From Thauera sedimentorum (GTDB taxonomy: Bacteria; Pseudomonadota; Gammaproteobacteria; Burkholderiales; Rhodocyclaceae), in the NCBI RefSeq assembly GCF_014489115.1, contig NZ_JACTAH010000001.1, forward strand, positions 1,984,001-2,048,000: a stretch of 64,000 nt of DNA, written 5' to 3'. The notes under the pieces are model-generated. The model saw nothing but the letters and a program-made list of their open reading frames with translations, searched no databases and had not been told where the DNA came from. Position numbers and translations under genes: made by a program. Shown here piece by piece: positions 17,911 to 26,664 of the stretch. Position 1 is the first letter of the stretch. Each line of letters starts with the position of its first letter.

Positions 17911-19712
17911 CGGGAGGTCTCCTGCGCGGTGTCGAGGTGGGCGCCGGGGTCGTCGCGCCCGGTGGCCTGACGCGCCGGGGCGAGCGCGGCGTCGAGGTCG
18001 AAGGCCGGCTCGAAGTCCAGGTTCTTCAAGCGCCGCTCGTAGGCCGGACGGAACTTCAGCAGGGTGTCGAGCACCGGGTTCGGCGCGCTGGAACCCAGGC
18101 CGCAGTGGCTGGCGTTCTTCAGCAGGCGGTCTATCCATTCGATGTCGGCCAGATCCATCTTGGCACCGTGGCCGGCGGCGAGCTTGTCCATGTAGCCCTC
18201 CAGCAGCGAGGTGCCGACCCGGCACGGGGTGCAGAAGCCGCAGCTCTCGTGGGCGAAGAAATGCACGAAGTTGCGCGCCACCGCGAACATGTCGCGGCTG
18301 GAGTCGAACACCATGAAGGCGCCGGCAGTGGGTACGTCCTCGAAGGCGATGCGGCGGTGGAACTCGTAGCCCGCCAGGGTCACCCCGGAGGCGCCGCCCA
18401 CCTGCACCGCCTGCACGTCGGAGGCGCCGCAGTCTTCCAGCACGCGCTCCACCGACACGCCGAAGGGGTACTCGTAGATGCCGGGATAGGCGCAGTCGCC
18501 GGAGATCGACAGCAGCTTGGTGCCGGTCGATTGCGCGGTGCCGGTGGCGGCGAAGGCCGCGCCGCCGTGCAGCGCGATCAAGGTGGTCTTGGCCAGGGTC
18601 TCGACGTTGTTCACCACGGTCGGCCGCCCCAGGTAGCCGTGGGTCACCGGGAAGGGCGGGCGGATGCGCGGGGTGCCGCGCCTGCCTTCCAGGGATTCGA
18701 GCAGCGCGGTTTCCTCGCCGCACACATAGGCGCCGGCACCCAGGTGGATGTCGATATCGAAGTCGAAGCCGGCCTCGCCCAGGATGCCCTGCCCCAGCAG
18801 CCCGGCGGTGCGGCGGCGCGCCAGCGTCTCGCGCAGGCCGTCGAGCAGGTAGCGGTACTCGCCGCGCAGGTAGAGCAAGCCCTGCCGCGCGCCGACCGCC
18901 CAGGCCGCCAGGGTCATGCCCTCGAACACCGGATCGGCGAAGGAGGCCAGCAGCACGCGGTCCTTGAAGGTGCCCGGTTCGCCCTCGTCGGCATTGCACA
19001 CCACCACCTTGTCGGCACCGGCCGCATCGCGGCAGGCCATCCACTTCACCGCGGTGGTGAAACCCGCGCCGCCCCGCCCGCGCAGGTTGGACAGGCGCAT
19101 CTGCTCCAGCCAGCCCTCACGGCCGCGGGCGATGGCCGCGGCCAGCGCCTCGCCCGGCTGCTGGCTGGGTCCGAGCAGTGCGTCGCGCCGGCGGATGTTG
19201 TCGTTCACGTGGAAGAGTTCCGCCGGCCAGGCGTCGAGCGGCCGCTTGCGACGGATCAGTTCGGCGATCTGATTGACCCGCGCGTGGTCCAAACGGGTGA
19301 GCGGCCGGCCATTGACCAGCAAGGCCGGCCCCTGGTCGCACATGCCGGTACAGGAGGTAGTGGCCACGCTGACCAGGCCGTCTTCCGAGAGCTTGCCCGG
19401 TTCCACCCACAGCTTGCCGCACAGCGCCTCCATCAAGGCCGGGGCGCCGAGCATGCGGTCGGTAATGTTGTCGGAGAACAGCACCCGGTAGCGTCCCATC
19501 GGGCGGGTGTGCAGGAAGCTGTAGAAACCCGCCACGCCTTCCACGCGGGCGCGCGGCAGGTCGAGCTGCGCGGCGATGGCGGTGAGCAGGGGCGGCGGCA
19601 ACCAGCCAACGCGGTCCTGTGCGTCGATCAGTACCTGCAGCAGCCGGGTGCGGTCCCGGCGATGTCGCAGGCAGATCTCCTCCGCCACGCGAACGGGGTC
19701 GTGCTGGCTCAC
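17907..19712 (-). CDS. hoxF: NAD-reducing hydrogenase diaphorase subunit HoxF (NuoE-NuoF fusion)
   Basis: A 601-residue flavoprotein where NAD+ and FMN bind. Residues 1-160 are NuoE-like and 180-600 NuoF-like. The NAD/FMN motifs are [28 protein letters not shown] and [19 protein letters not shown]. The [4Fe-4S] site is ESCGFCTPCRVG plus a later cysteine. In the NuoE-like part only the second cysteine pair is present (C121 and C125 in TTSCTGMCDQGP). The usual first pair near residue 80-90 is replaced by SDNITDRMLG, so that [2Fe-2S] site looks incomplete. It is the first gene of hoxFUYHW. Confidence 0.95.
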   Translation of the reverse strand: MSQHDPVRVAEEICLRHRRDRTRLLQVLIDAQDRVGWLPPPLLTAIAAQLDLPRARVEGVAGFYSFLHTRPMGRYRVLFSDNITDRMLGAPALMEALCGKLWVEPGKLSEDGLVSVATTSCTGMCDQGPALLVNGRPLTRLDHARVNQIAELIRRKRPLDAWPAELFHVNDNIRRRDALLGPSQQPGEALAAAIARGREGWLEQMRLSNLRGRGGAGFTTAVKWMACRDAAGADKVVVCNADEGEPGTFKDRVLLASFADPVFEGMTLAAWAVGARQGLLYLRGEYRYLLDGLRETLARRRTAGLLGQGILGEAGFDFDIDIHLGAGAYVCGEETALLESLEGRRGTPRIRPPFPVTHGYLGRPTVVNNVETLAKTTLIALHGGAAFAATGTAQSTGTKLLSISGDCAYPGIYEYPFGVSVERVLEDCGASDVQAVQVGGASGVTLAGYEFHRRIAFEDVPTAGAFMVFDSSRDMFAVARNFVHFFAHESCGFCTPCRVGTSLLEGYMDKLAAGHGAKMDLADIEWIDRLLKNASHCGLGSSAPNPVLDTLLKFRPAYERRLKNLDFEPAFDLDAALAPARQATGRDDPGAHLDTAQETSR

Positions 19713-19790
19713 TGGACTACCTCCTGTTACGGCCCGGCCTCCCGCCCGGCATGCTGGCGGATGTCCCGGCGAACGGCTCGGCGGACGCTT

Positions 19791-19810
19791 TCGCCGGAGT
19801 GTTCCGGCGA
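19791..19810 (-). promoter_or_regulatory. Perfect inverted repeat in the hoxF leader (candidate operator or stem-loop)
   Basis: TCGCCGGA (19791-19798) and TCCGGCGA (19803-19810) form an 8-bp perfect inverted repeat around GTGT. It sits about 80 bases before the hoxF ATG and just downstream of the candidate -10 element. It could bind a regulator or fold in the mRNA. Confidence 0.4.
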
Positions 19811-19824
19811 CTTGCGCGCCTCAG

Positions 19825-19830
19825 ATTATA
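19825..19830 (-). promoter_or_regulatory. Candidate -10 box of the hox operon
   Basis: The minus strand reads TATAAT, a perfect sigma-70 -10 hexamer. The predicted start would lie about 105 bases before the hoxF ATG. No convincing -35 box is found at the right distance, so an activator may be needed if this is the promoter. Confidence 0.4.
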
Positions 19831-19918
19831 GGCCCGGCGTATGCCTTTCCGCCGATGTTTCCGGCATTTTCGCCAGTGTTCACAAGGGTTTTTGCACTGC
19901 AAAACAGCCGAAACAAAG

Positions 19919-19934
19919 CTACTAGATGTAGTAG
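19919..19934. promoter_or_regulatory. CTACTA-GATG-TAGTAG palindrome, candidate operator
   Basis: Perfect 6-bp arms flank four bases in the AT-rich gap between hoxF and nrdJ. The regulator is unknown. It is far enough from both genes to act on either. Confidence 0.35.
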
Positions 19935-19997
19935 TAAATAAGACCTTGACACACGAAGTGTTTTGTTAAGTCTTTGTTTTTGCTGTTTTTTATTTTT

Positions 19998-20026
19998 TTG
20001 CACATCGGAACATTTGGCGCTATGCT
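19998..20026 (+). promoter_or_regulatory. Candidate sigma-70 promoter of nrdJ
   Basis: TTGCAC (19998-20003) is followed after 17 bases by TATGCT (20021-20026). This would place the start about 33 bases before the nrdJ ATG at 20066. The spacing is ideal; the hexamers are partial matches. Confidence 0.45.
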
Positions 20027-20065
20027 TCAGGCCATTCCACCACCCATCACAACGGACACAACCAC

Positions 20066-22930
20066 ATGAGCGCTACCACCCACACCCGGGCGGGCGGCAA
20101 GGCCGATGCCTCTACGCTCGCTCCGCAAGAGATTTCCGGCGAAGTGCTGGTCGAAAAATACGCCAAGGGCGAGGAGACGACGATCACCGAGGTGCGCCGC
20201 CGCGTGGCGCGCGCACTGGCCGCGGTCGAGACCGAGGACAAGCGCGCCTACTGGGAGGCCAAGTTCCTCGACGCCCAGGAAAAAGGCTTCGTGCCCGCCG
20301 GGCGCATCAACAGCGCCGCCGGCACCAACCTGCAGGCCACGCTGATCAACTGCTTCGTCCAGCCGGTGGGCGACTCGGTCACCGAGGCGGTCGACGGCCG
20401 CCCGGGCATCTACACCGCGCTGGCGCAGGCCGCCGAGACCATGCGCCGCGGTGGCGGCGTGGGTTACGACTTTTCCTCCATCCGCCCGAAGGGTGCGCTG
20501 GTCAAGGGCACGCATTCGAATGCCTCCGGCCCGGTGTCCTACATGCGGGTGTTCGACCGCTCCTGCGAGACGGTGGAATCGGCCGGCGCGCGCCGCGGCG
20601 CGCAGATGGGCGTGCTGCGCTGCGACCACCCGGACATCGAGGAATTCATCCACGCCAAGGACCACGGCGACCTCACCAACTTCAACATCTCGGTGGGCGT
20701 CACCGACATCTTCATGCAGGCGGTGGAGGCCGACGGCGACGTCGAGCTGCTGCACAAGGCCGAACCGGCCGAGGAACTGAAGGAAGCCGGCGCCTACCAG
20801 CGCGACGACGGCCTGTGGGTGTACCGCAAGGTGCGCGCGCGCGAGCTGTGGGACCAGGTCATGCGCTCGACCTACGACCACGCCGAGCCGGGCATCCTGT
20901 TCCTCGACCGCATGAACGCGGACAACAACCTGTACTACTGCGAGACCATCGAGGCCACCAACCCGTGCGCCGAACAGCCGCTGCCGCCCTATGGCTGCTG
21001 CTGCCTGGGCTCGATCAACCTCACCCTGTTCGTCAAGAACCCGTTCTCCGAGCAGGCCGAGTTCGACTACCCGGCCTTCGGCAAGGTGGTCGACACCTCG
21101 ATCCGCATGCTCGACAACGTGCTCGACGTCACCCACTGGCCGCTCGAGCAGCAGTCCAAGGAAGCGGCCTCCAAGCGCCGCGTGGGCCTCGGCTTCACCG
21201 GCCTGGGCGACACCCTGATCATGCTGGCCAAGCGCTACGACACCCCGGAAGCGCGTGAGGAAGCGCGCAAGATCTCCGAGTACATGCGCAACCGCGCCTA
21301 CCTGGCCTCGGTCGAACTGGCCCGCGAGCGCGGCGCCTTCCCGCTGTTCAACGCCGACATGTACCTGTCCGGCGGCAACTTCGCCTCGCGCCTGCCGGCC
21401 GACGTGAAGGACAAGATCCGCAAGCACGGCATCCGCAACTCCCACCTGCTGTCGATCGCGCCCACCGGCACGATTTCTCTGGCCTTCGCCGACAACGCCT
21501 CCAACGGCATCGAACCGCCCTTCTCCTACACCTACACCCGGCGCAAGCGCATGGCCGACGGCACCTTCAAGGAGTACGCGGTCGAGGACTACGCCTGGCG
21601 CTTGTACCGCCACACCGGCGGCAACGTCGAGAAGCTGCCGCCCTACTTCGTCACCGCGCTGGAGATCTCCGCGCAGGCGCACAAGGACATGGTGGCGGTG
21701 GTCGCCCCCTATGTGGACACCTCCATCTCCAAGACGGTGAACGTGCCCGAGGACTACCCCTACGCCGAGTTCGAGGACCTCTACCTCACCGCCTGGAAGG
21801 CCGGCCTGAAGGGCCTGGCCACCTACCGGCCCAACTCGGTGCTGGGCTCTGTGCTCTCGGTCACCCCGACCGCCGAGCAGAAACAGCCGCACGACGTGGA
21901 GATCGCCGACGCCAACAAGCGCCTCTCCATCAAGAGCCTGCCCGCCCCGGTGCTCTCCAGCCTGCGCTGGCCGGGCCGCCCGGAGATGCCGGACGGCAAC
22001 ATGGCATGGACCTACATGCTCGCCACGCCGAGCGGCGACTTCGCCCTCTTCGTCGGCCAATTCGGCACCAACGGCGGCACCTTCCCCTTCGAAGTGTGGG
22101 TGAACGGCGCCGACCAGCCGCGCGGCCTGGGCGCGGTGGCCAAGACCCTGTCGATGGACATGCGCGCCAACGACCGCGGCTGGCTCAAGCTCAAGCTCGA
22201 CACCCTGGCCCGCACCGTGGGCGAGAAATCCTTCGAGATGCCCTTCCCGCCGCACGGCGAGAAGAAGCTGATGCCCGGCGCGGTGTCGGCCTTCGCCCAG
22301 GTGGTGCGCTACCGCTGCGAGCAGCTCGGCAGCTTCGACACCGAGGAAGCCAGCCCGGTGCTGGAGACCCTGTTCAGCCTGGAAGAGCCCAAGACCGGCA
22401 CCGACGGCACGCTGTCCTGGACGGTGGACATCTACAACCCGGCCACCGGCGAAGACTTCGTCCTCGGCCTGAAGGAGATCACCCTGCCCGACGGCGTCAC
22501 CCGCCCGTACTCGGTGTGGCTCTCCGGCAACTACCCGCGCGCGCTCGACGGCCTCACGCGCATCCTGTCGCTCGATATGCGCGTCATGGACCCGGCGTGG
22601 ATCGGCATGAAGCTGCGCAAGCTGCTCGACTACCCGGAGCCGCTGGGCGACTTCATGGCCTTCATCCCGGGCACCAGGCGCCAGCAGAACTACCCCAGCA
22701 CCGTGGCCTACATCGCCCAGCTGATGATCCACCGCTATGCGATGCTCGGCGTGCTCGACGAGAAGGGCTACCCGACCCGCGAGATGGGCATCCTGGAGTC
22801 GCCGCGCGACGACAGCGAGCCCCAGCTGATGCAGGGCGCGCTGTGCTCCGAGTGCGGCAACCACACGGTGATCCGCAAGGACGGCTGCGATTTCTGCACG
22901 GCCTGCGGCGCGGTGGGCACCTGCGGCTGA
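20066..22930 (+). CDS. nrdJ: Adenosylcobalamin-dependent ribonucleoside-diphosphate reductase (class II)
   Basis: A 954-residue enzyme that makes deoxyribonucleotides using a B12 radical, with or without oxygen. The active-site features are the [21 protein letters not shown] segment, the [26 protein letters not shown] substrate loop and [10 protein letters not shown]. The C-terminal redox tail is [28 protein letters not shown], a zinc-ribbon-like cysteine cluster typical of this long NrdJ subfamily. No NrdB partner is nearby, as expected for class II. It needs cobalamin, and no cobalamin genes are in the window. It is transcribed away from the hox operon and ends at an intrinsic terminator. 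Confidence 0.95.
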   Translation: MSATTHTRAGGKADASTLAPQEISGEVLVEKYAKGEETTITEVRRRVARALAAVETEDKRAYWEAKFLDAQEKGFVPAGRINSAAGTNLQATLINCFVQPVGDSVTEAVDGRPGIYTALAQAAETMRRGGGVGYDFSSIRPKGALVKGTHSNASGPVSYMRVFDRSCETVESAGARRGAQMGVLRCDHPDIEEFIHAKDHGDLTNFNISVGVTDIFMQAVEADGDVELLHKAEPAEELKEAGAYQRDDGLWVYRKVRARELWDQVMRSTYDHAEPGILFLDRMNADNNLYYCETIEATNPCAEQPLPPYGCCCLGSINLTLFVKNPFSEQAEFDYPAFGKVVDTSIRMLDNVLDVTHWPLEQQSKEAASKRRVGLGFTGLGDTLIMLAKRYDTPEAREEARKISEYMRNRAYLASVELARERGAFPLFNADMYLSGGNFASRLPADVKDKIRKHGIRNSHLLSIAPTGTISLAFADNASNGIEPPFSYTYTRRKRMADGTFKEYAVEDYAWRLYRHTGGNVEKLPPYFVTALEISAQAHKDMVAVVAPYVDTSISKTVNVPEDYPYAEFEDLYLTAWKAGLKGLATYRPNSVLGSVLSVTPTAEQKQPHDVEIADANKRLSIKSLPAPVLSSLRWPGRPEMPDGNMAWTYMLATPSGDFALFVGQFGTNGGTFPFEVWVNGADQPRGLGAVAKTLSMDMRANDRGWLKLKLDTLARTVGEKSFEMPFPPHGEKKLMPGAVSAFAQVVRYRCEQLGSFDTEEASPVLETLFSLEEPKTGTDGTLSWTVDIYNPATGEDFVLGLKEITLPDGVTRPYSVWLSGNYPRALDGLTRILSLDMRVMDPAWIGMKLRKLLDYPEPLGDFMAFIPGTRRQQNYPSTVAYIAQLMIHRYAMLGVLDEKGYPTREMGILESPRDDSEPQLMQGALCSECGNHTVIRKDGCDFCTACGAVGTCG

Positions 22931-22954
22931 TAGTCGCCGGTCGCTGAAGGGATG

Positions 22955-22987
22955 AAGGGCCGCGTGCGCCATGCACGCGGCCCTTTT
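22955..22987 (+). terminator. Rho-independent terminator of nrdJ
   Basis: A 13-bp perfect stem AAGGGCCGCGTGC (22955-22967) / GCACGCGGCCCTT (22973-22985) with a 5-base loop, followed by TT. The T-tract is short but the stem is strong. It lies 24 bp after the nrdJ stop. Confidence 0.75.
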
Positions 22988-23002
22988 CGCATGGGAGATC
23001 GC

Positions 23003-23028
23003 TGTAGGAGCGGGCTTGCCCGCGATCA
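23003..23028. repeat. REP-like extragenic palindrome
   Basis: TGTAGGAGCGGGCTTGCCCG and the following CGATCA resemble the well-known Pseudomonas-type REP sequence. The core palindrome is GCGGGC-TT-GCCCGC. It sits between the nrdJ terminator and the end of the convergent methyltransferase gene. Confidence 0.7.
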
Positions 23029-23034
23029 ACACGC

Positions 23035-23685
23035 TCACATCGGCCGGCGCAGCAGCGCCACGTCCTTCGCCGGCACGTCCAGCGTGAAGCCCAGATGCGC
23101 GGCCAGCCAGGCGAAGCTGGCTTCGCGATAGAACACCACGTGCGTCGGGTCGCGCCGGTAGTGCCAGTTGGCGAAGCGCGCGTCGTCGGTCTGGAAGCAG
23201 GTCATCACCGCGAGCCAGCCGCCGGGGCGCAAGAGGCCGGCCAGACGCGCGAACTCGGTGGCCGGATCGTGGAAATGCTCGGCGACCTCGGTGCAGGTAA
23301 CGAAGTCGTAGCGCCGCTCCAGCAGCTCGGCCTGCGGACGGTAGTAAGGGTCGTAGCAGGCGACGCGGTGGCCGCCCTCCTCCAGCAGCGCGGCAAGCGC
23401 CGGCGCCGGGCCGCAGCCGTAGTCCAGGCCCTCGCTGCCCGCGGGCAGGCGCGCCATCAGCGGGTCCGCAAGACGCGCGAGAAAACGCCGGTAGCCGGGA
23501 TCGTCGGTCGCATTGCGGTGGGTGTCGTAGAAGGCGCGCTCGGCGGCCAGCGCCAGGCGCTGCGCGGGATCGAGGTAGCTGACCGCGCAGATCTCGCAGC
23601 GCAGGTAATCCTGACCCCCCACCGACGCCAGCGCGCGCACCGCGCCGCCGCCGCACAGCGGACAGGCGTGCCGGCTCGACGCCAC
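23035..23685 (-). CDS. Class I SAM-dependent methyltransferase with N-terminal zinc-ribbon-like motif
   Basis: A 216-residue protein. The N-terminus has CPLCGGG and YLRCEICAVSYL, a two-CxxC zinc-ribbon-like site common in sugar or small-molecule methyltransferases of this type. The SAM site is GLDYGCGPAPALAALLEEGG with acidic D in ACYDPYY. Later blocks are VTCTEVAEHFHDPATEFARLAGLLRPGGWLAVMT and WHYRRDPTHVVFY. The substrate is unknown. The start is taken as GTG 23685, because no in-frame ATG lies between the HIT stop and the first conserved cysteine. It is 29 bp downstream of the HIT gene. Confidence 0.82.
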   Translation of the reverse strand: MASSRHACPLCGGGAVRALASVGGQDYLRCEICAVSYLDPAQRLALAAERAFYDTHRNATDDPGYRRFLARLADPLMARLPAGSEGLDYGCGPAPALAALLEEGGHRVACYDPYYRPQAELLERRYDFVTCTEVAEHFHDPATEFARLAGLLRPGGWLAVMTCFQTDDARFANWHYRRDPTHVVFYREASFAWLAAHLGFTLDVPAKDVALLRRPM

Positions 23686-23714
23686 CGCCTGAGCATCACC
23701 GGCCAAGGCGCGAC

Positions 23715-24155
23715 CTAGGCGAGCGCCGCGCGGATGCGCTCGGCGTAGCCCTGCAGCACCTCGAAGGCGGGATCCTTGCGCGGCCACGACAGCGCGATGC
23801 CGTCGTCGCCGTGCCGCGGCACGACGTGCATGTGGAAGTGGAACACCGTCTGGTCGCCCTCGCGGCCATTGGCCTGCAGCAGGGTGAGCCCGCGCGGGTC
23901 GAAGGCCTCGCGTACTGCCAGCGCAACCCGTCGTGCGCTGCGCATCGCCGCGGCGGCCTCCTCGTCGGTGAGATCGAACAGGGTCGCGGCATGACGCTTG
24001 ACCGCGACCAGCACGTGCCCAGGATTGCACTGGCCGATGTCCATGAAGGCGACGGTGAGCTCGTCCTCATAGACGCGCGCGGAGGGGATCTCGCCCGCGA
24101 TCAGGCGACAGAAGATGCACTGGCCCGGGGGCGAGTTGTCGACAAACATTGGCAT
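23715..24155 (-). CDS. HIT family protein (nucleotide hydrolase/transferase)
   Basis: A 146-residue histidine-triad protein with the catalytic HFHMHVVPR motif and a CxxC (CIFCRLIAGEIPSARVYED) that usually binds zinc in the Hint branch. These enzymes hydrolyse AMP-linked phosphoramidates or dinucleotides. The exact substrate is unknown. ATG 24155 has GGAGA upstream; an ATG two codons in is also possible. It lies between a Nudix gene and a methyltransferase on the same strand. Confidence 0.88.
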   Translation of the reverse strand: MPMFVDNSPPGQCIFCRLIAGEIPSARVYEDELTVAFMDIGQCNPGHVLVAVKRHAATLFDLTDEEAAAAMRSARRVALAVREAFDPRGLTLLQANGREGDQTVFHFHMHVVPRHGDDGIALSWPRKDPAFEVLQGYAERIRAALA

Positions 24156-24242
24156 GGGGGTCTCCGTCCTTGTTGCCGGGGGGCGGATGCCGCCGCCCGC
24201 ATCTGCCGAGTGTATCAGCGCCCGGGCGCAGGAGTGCGCGGC

Positions 24243-24800
24243 TCAGCCGCGCAGCAGGGGCAGCGCGCGGAACAGCGCGGCGATGGTCTTGCCGTCGGTG
24301 ATGCGGCCGTCGTGCACCGCGGCTTCGGCCTCATCCGGTGAGAGCGTCAGGAGTTCGAGGAACTCGCCCTCGTCGAGCGCATTGCCCACATGCCGCAGCT
24401 CGCGGGCCAGGAAGAGTTCGATCCGCTCGTCGGCGTAGCCGATGCACGGGTGCATCACGCCCAGGTGCCGCCAGTCGGCGGCCTCGTAGCCGGCCTCCTC
24501 ACGCAGTTCGCGGATCGCGCAGGCGAGGATGTCCTCGCCCGGGTCGATCTTGCCTGCAGGCACCTCGACGAAGGCCCGGCGCAGCGGGTAGCGGTACTGG
24601 CGCTCGAAGATCAGCCCGCCGTCGGGCAGCACCGCGACGATGGCCACCGCACCGGGGTGGCGGACGTACTCGCGTACGCCCTCCTTGCCGTCCGGCAGAC
24701 CCACCGTGTCGCGGCGCACCTTGAGCAGGCAGCCGTCGAACACCATTTCGGAGGTCAGTTCGACCTCCTCCAGCGGGTCGCGTTGCCCGCGGTCGCTCAT
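24243..24800 (-). CDS. Nudix hydrolase, ADP-ribose pyrophosphatase type
   Basis: A 185-residue Nudix hydrolase. The Nudix box is complete: GKIDPGEDILACAIRELREEAGY (GX5EX7REUXEEXGU). Upstream are VAIVAVLPDGGLIFERQYRYPLRRAFVEVPAG, which matches the ADP-ribose/NudF subgroup, and DERIELFLAREL after the box. It likely cleaves ADP-ribose or a related dinucleotide to AMP. The ATG overlaps the DUF2818 stop by 4 bp (ATGA), so it is part of the nuo-distal transcript. ADP-ribose detoxification near an NADH-consuming complex is plausible but inferred. Confidence 0.88.
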   Translation of the reverse strand: MSDRGQRDPLEEVELTSEMVFDGCLLKVRRDTVGLPDGKEGVREYVRHPGAVAIVAVLPDGGLIFERQYRYPLRRAFVEVPAGKIDPGEDILACAIRELREEAGYEAADWRHLGVMHPCIGYADERIELFLARELRHVGNALDEGEFLELLTLSPDEAEAAVHDGRITDGKTIAALFRALPLLRG

Positions 24801-25129
24801 GCCTGCGCCGCGGCGTCACGGCGCTTGGCGCCGTGCCAGAGATAGCGATAGACGAAACCGGGGAAGGCGAACACCACGAAGAGGCTCAGCGTGGTGGCGT
24901 AGAACTCCCAGTTCTGCGGATAGGCGCCGCCGTGACCGCGCGTCTCGAGCACCTGGGCCAGCAACCCGACCGCCACATACAGCAGCAGCAGTTCGAGCAG
25001 GCGCCAGGCGAAGCCCTTGCTGCCGCCCGCCGGACGCAGGACGAAGAGGATGCGTTCGAACAGGAACGGCAGGTTGGCGGCCACGAAGGCCAGTGCGAGA
25101 AGAATGTAGATGCCTGCGTCCTGGCTCAT
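24797..25129 (-). CDS. DUF2818 small membrane protein
   Basis: A 110-residue protein with three predicted membrane helices (YILLALAFVAANLPFLFERIL, LLELLLLYVAVGLLAQVLE and FYATTLSLFVVFAFPGFVYRYLW). It matches DUF2818, a family found next to nuoN in betaproteobacteria. Function is unknown. The fixed place 28 bp after nuoN suggests an accessory role for complex I, such as assembly or stability, but this is inferred. It is translationally coupled to the Nudix gene. Confidence 0.85.
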   Translation of the reverse strand: MSQDAGIYILLALAFVAANLPFLFERILFVLRPAGGSKGFAWRLLELLLLYVAVGLLAQVLETRGHGGAYPQNWEFYATTLSLFVVFAFPGFVYRYLWHGAKRRDAAAQA

Positions 25130-25157
25130 GGAAACGCCTCGTCCCGGCGGCGGCCGC

Positions 25158-26627
25158 TCAGACCAGCGAGGCCAGCAGGGCGATGCCGCACAGGTACATC
25201 AGCCCCTGCGGCATCAGGCCGAGCGCGGCGATCGACAGGCCATTCACCGACAGCAGCACGCGCACGTCGGCCGGGGCGTGGATGGGCGCGGTATCGACCG
25301 GCTCGTCGAAGTACATCACCTTGACCACGCGCAGGTAGTAGAAGGCGCCGATCACCGACATGAGCACCGCCAGCACCGCAAGCCAGATGTAGCCGGCGGC
25401 AACCACCGACTGCAGCACCGCGAGCTTGGCGAAGAAGCCGATGAAGAACGGGATGCCGGCCATCGAGAACATGATGATCATCATCATCGCCGCGAACCAC
25501 GGGCTGCGCTTGTTGAGACCCTTGAAGTCCTCGATGTTCTCCGCCTCGAAGCCGGCGCGCGACAGCAGCAGCACCATGCCGAAGGAGGCCAGGCTCATGA
25601 TCACGTAGGACACCGCGTAGAACATCGCCGAGCTGTAGGCGCCGAAGGCGTAGTGGCGGTCGCCGTCGACCACGCCGGCGAGCAGACCCAGCAGCATGAA
25701 GCCCATGTGCGAGATGCCCGAGTAGGCCAGCATGCGCTTGATGTTGGTCTGCGCGATCGCCGCCAGGTTGCCGAGGATGATCGACAGCACGGCGAGGAAC
25801 ATCAGCATCGCCTGCCACTGCTCCACCAGCTCGAACAGGCCGAACACCAGCAGGCGCATGGCCATCGCGAAGGCGGCCAGCTTGGGCGCGGTGGCGATCA
25901 GCAGGGTGACGGCAGTGGGCGCGCCCTGATAGACGTCGGGCACCCACATGTGGAACGGCACCACGCCCAGCTTGAAGGCGATGCCGGCGACCAGGAAGAC
26001 CAGGCCGAACAGCAGCACGGTACGGTTGGCCGACTGGTAGTAGAGCGCTTCATGCACGCTGCCGAAGTCCAGCGAGCCGGTCGCGCCGTACACCATCGAC
26101 ATGCCGTAGAGCAGCAGGCCGGAGGCCAGCGCGCCAAGCACGAAGTACTTCATCGCCGCCTCGGTTGAACGCGCCGAGTCGCGGTCGAAGGCGACCATCG
26201 CGTAGAGCGCCAGCGACATCATCTCCAGGCCTATGTACAGCGTGAGCATGTGGTTGGCGGTAATCATCACCATCATGCCCAGGGTCATCAGCACCGCCAG
26301 CAGGTAGTACTCCGGGCGGTCCATCTTGCGGTCGGCCAGGTAGCCGCGGCTGTAGAGCAGCGCGATGGCCACCGAGAAATACACCAGCAGCTTGAGGAAG
26401 TCGCCGAACAGGTCGCTGACGAACATGCCGCTGAAGGTGTAGTTCACCTCGCCGGTCATCGTGAAGATGGTAATGAAGGCCGCGCCGAGCAAGGTGGCCT
26501 GGCTCATCGCATAGGCAAGCCAGCGCACGCTGCGGGCGAAGGCGCCTGCAAGCATGATCACGAGGGCCATGACGGCGACGAAGATCTCGGCCGCTGCGGG
26601 GTAGAAGTCGGGGACTACGAAATTCAT
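25158..26627 (-). CDS. nuoN: NADH-quinone oxidoreductase subunit N
   Basis: A 489-residue antiporter-like membrane subunit of complex I, with about 14 hydrophobic helices. The Mrp-type core is recognisable: [18 protein letters not shown] (key Glu), [39 protein letters not shown] (key Lys and the broken-helix region) and [18 protein letters not shown]. It contributes one proton-translocation channel. It is the last nuo gene in order, 37 bp after nuoM. Confidence 0.97.
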   Translation of the reverse strand: MNFVVPDFYPAAAEIFVAVMALVIMLAGAFARSVRWLAYAMSQATLLGAAFITIFTMTGEVNYTFSGMFVSDLFGDFLKLLVYFSVAIALLYSRGYLADRKMDRPEYYLLAVLMTLGMMVMITANHMLTLYIGLEMMSLALYAMVAFDRDSARSTEAAMKYFVLGALASGLLLYGMSMVYGATGSLDFGSVHEALYYQSANRTVLLFGLVFLVAGIAFKLGVVPFHMWVPDVYQGAPTAVTLLIATAPKLAAFAMAMRLLVFGLFELVEQWQAMLMFLAVLSIILGNLAAIAQTNIKRMLAYSGISHMGFMLLGLLAGVVDGDRHYAFGAYSSAMFYAVSYVIMSLASFGMVLLLSRAGFEAENIEDFKGLNKRSPWFAAMMMIIMFSMAGIPFFIGFFAKLAVLQSVVAAGYIWLAVLAVLMSVIGAFYYLRVVKVMYFDEPVDTAPIHAPADVRVLLSVNGLSIAALGLMPQGLMYLCGIALLASLV

Positions 26628-26664
26628 CTTCTGACCGGTCCGTATTAGGTATTCGCCTGCTCGC

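Larger units (their letters stand above)
19713..20065. other. AT-rich 353-bp intergenic region between divergent hoxF and nrdJ
   Basis: No protein-coding gene is seen here. The right two-thirds (about 19860-20030) is strikingly AT-rich and T-tract-rich for this genome. It holds a consensus -10 on the minus strand, an inverted repeat in the hoxF leader, a CTACTA/TAGTAG palindrome, a TTGACA box followed by ACAC-GAA-GTGT, and a candidate nrdJ promoter. The region therefore probably controls both transcripts. No B12-box-like riboswitch core was recognised. Confidence 0.6.

Noticed and set aside
19713..19920. Sigma-54 promoter for hoxF, as known in some hydrogenase operons
   Set aside because: No minus-strand GG-N10-GC element with a reasonable TGGCAC/TTGC context was found.
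19935..20065. Cobalamin riboswitch before the B12-dependent reductase
   Set aside because: The leader after the likely promoter is only about 35-100 bases, and no B12-box-like GCCACTG core or supporting stems were seen.
20027..23656. A 1209-codon open frame on the minus strand opposite nrdJ
   Set aside because: It is antisense to a clearly conserved ribonucleotide reductase, has low-complexity His/Arg/Gly-rich content and no recognisable domain. Long antisense frames are normal at this GC content.
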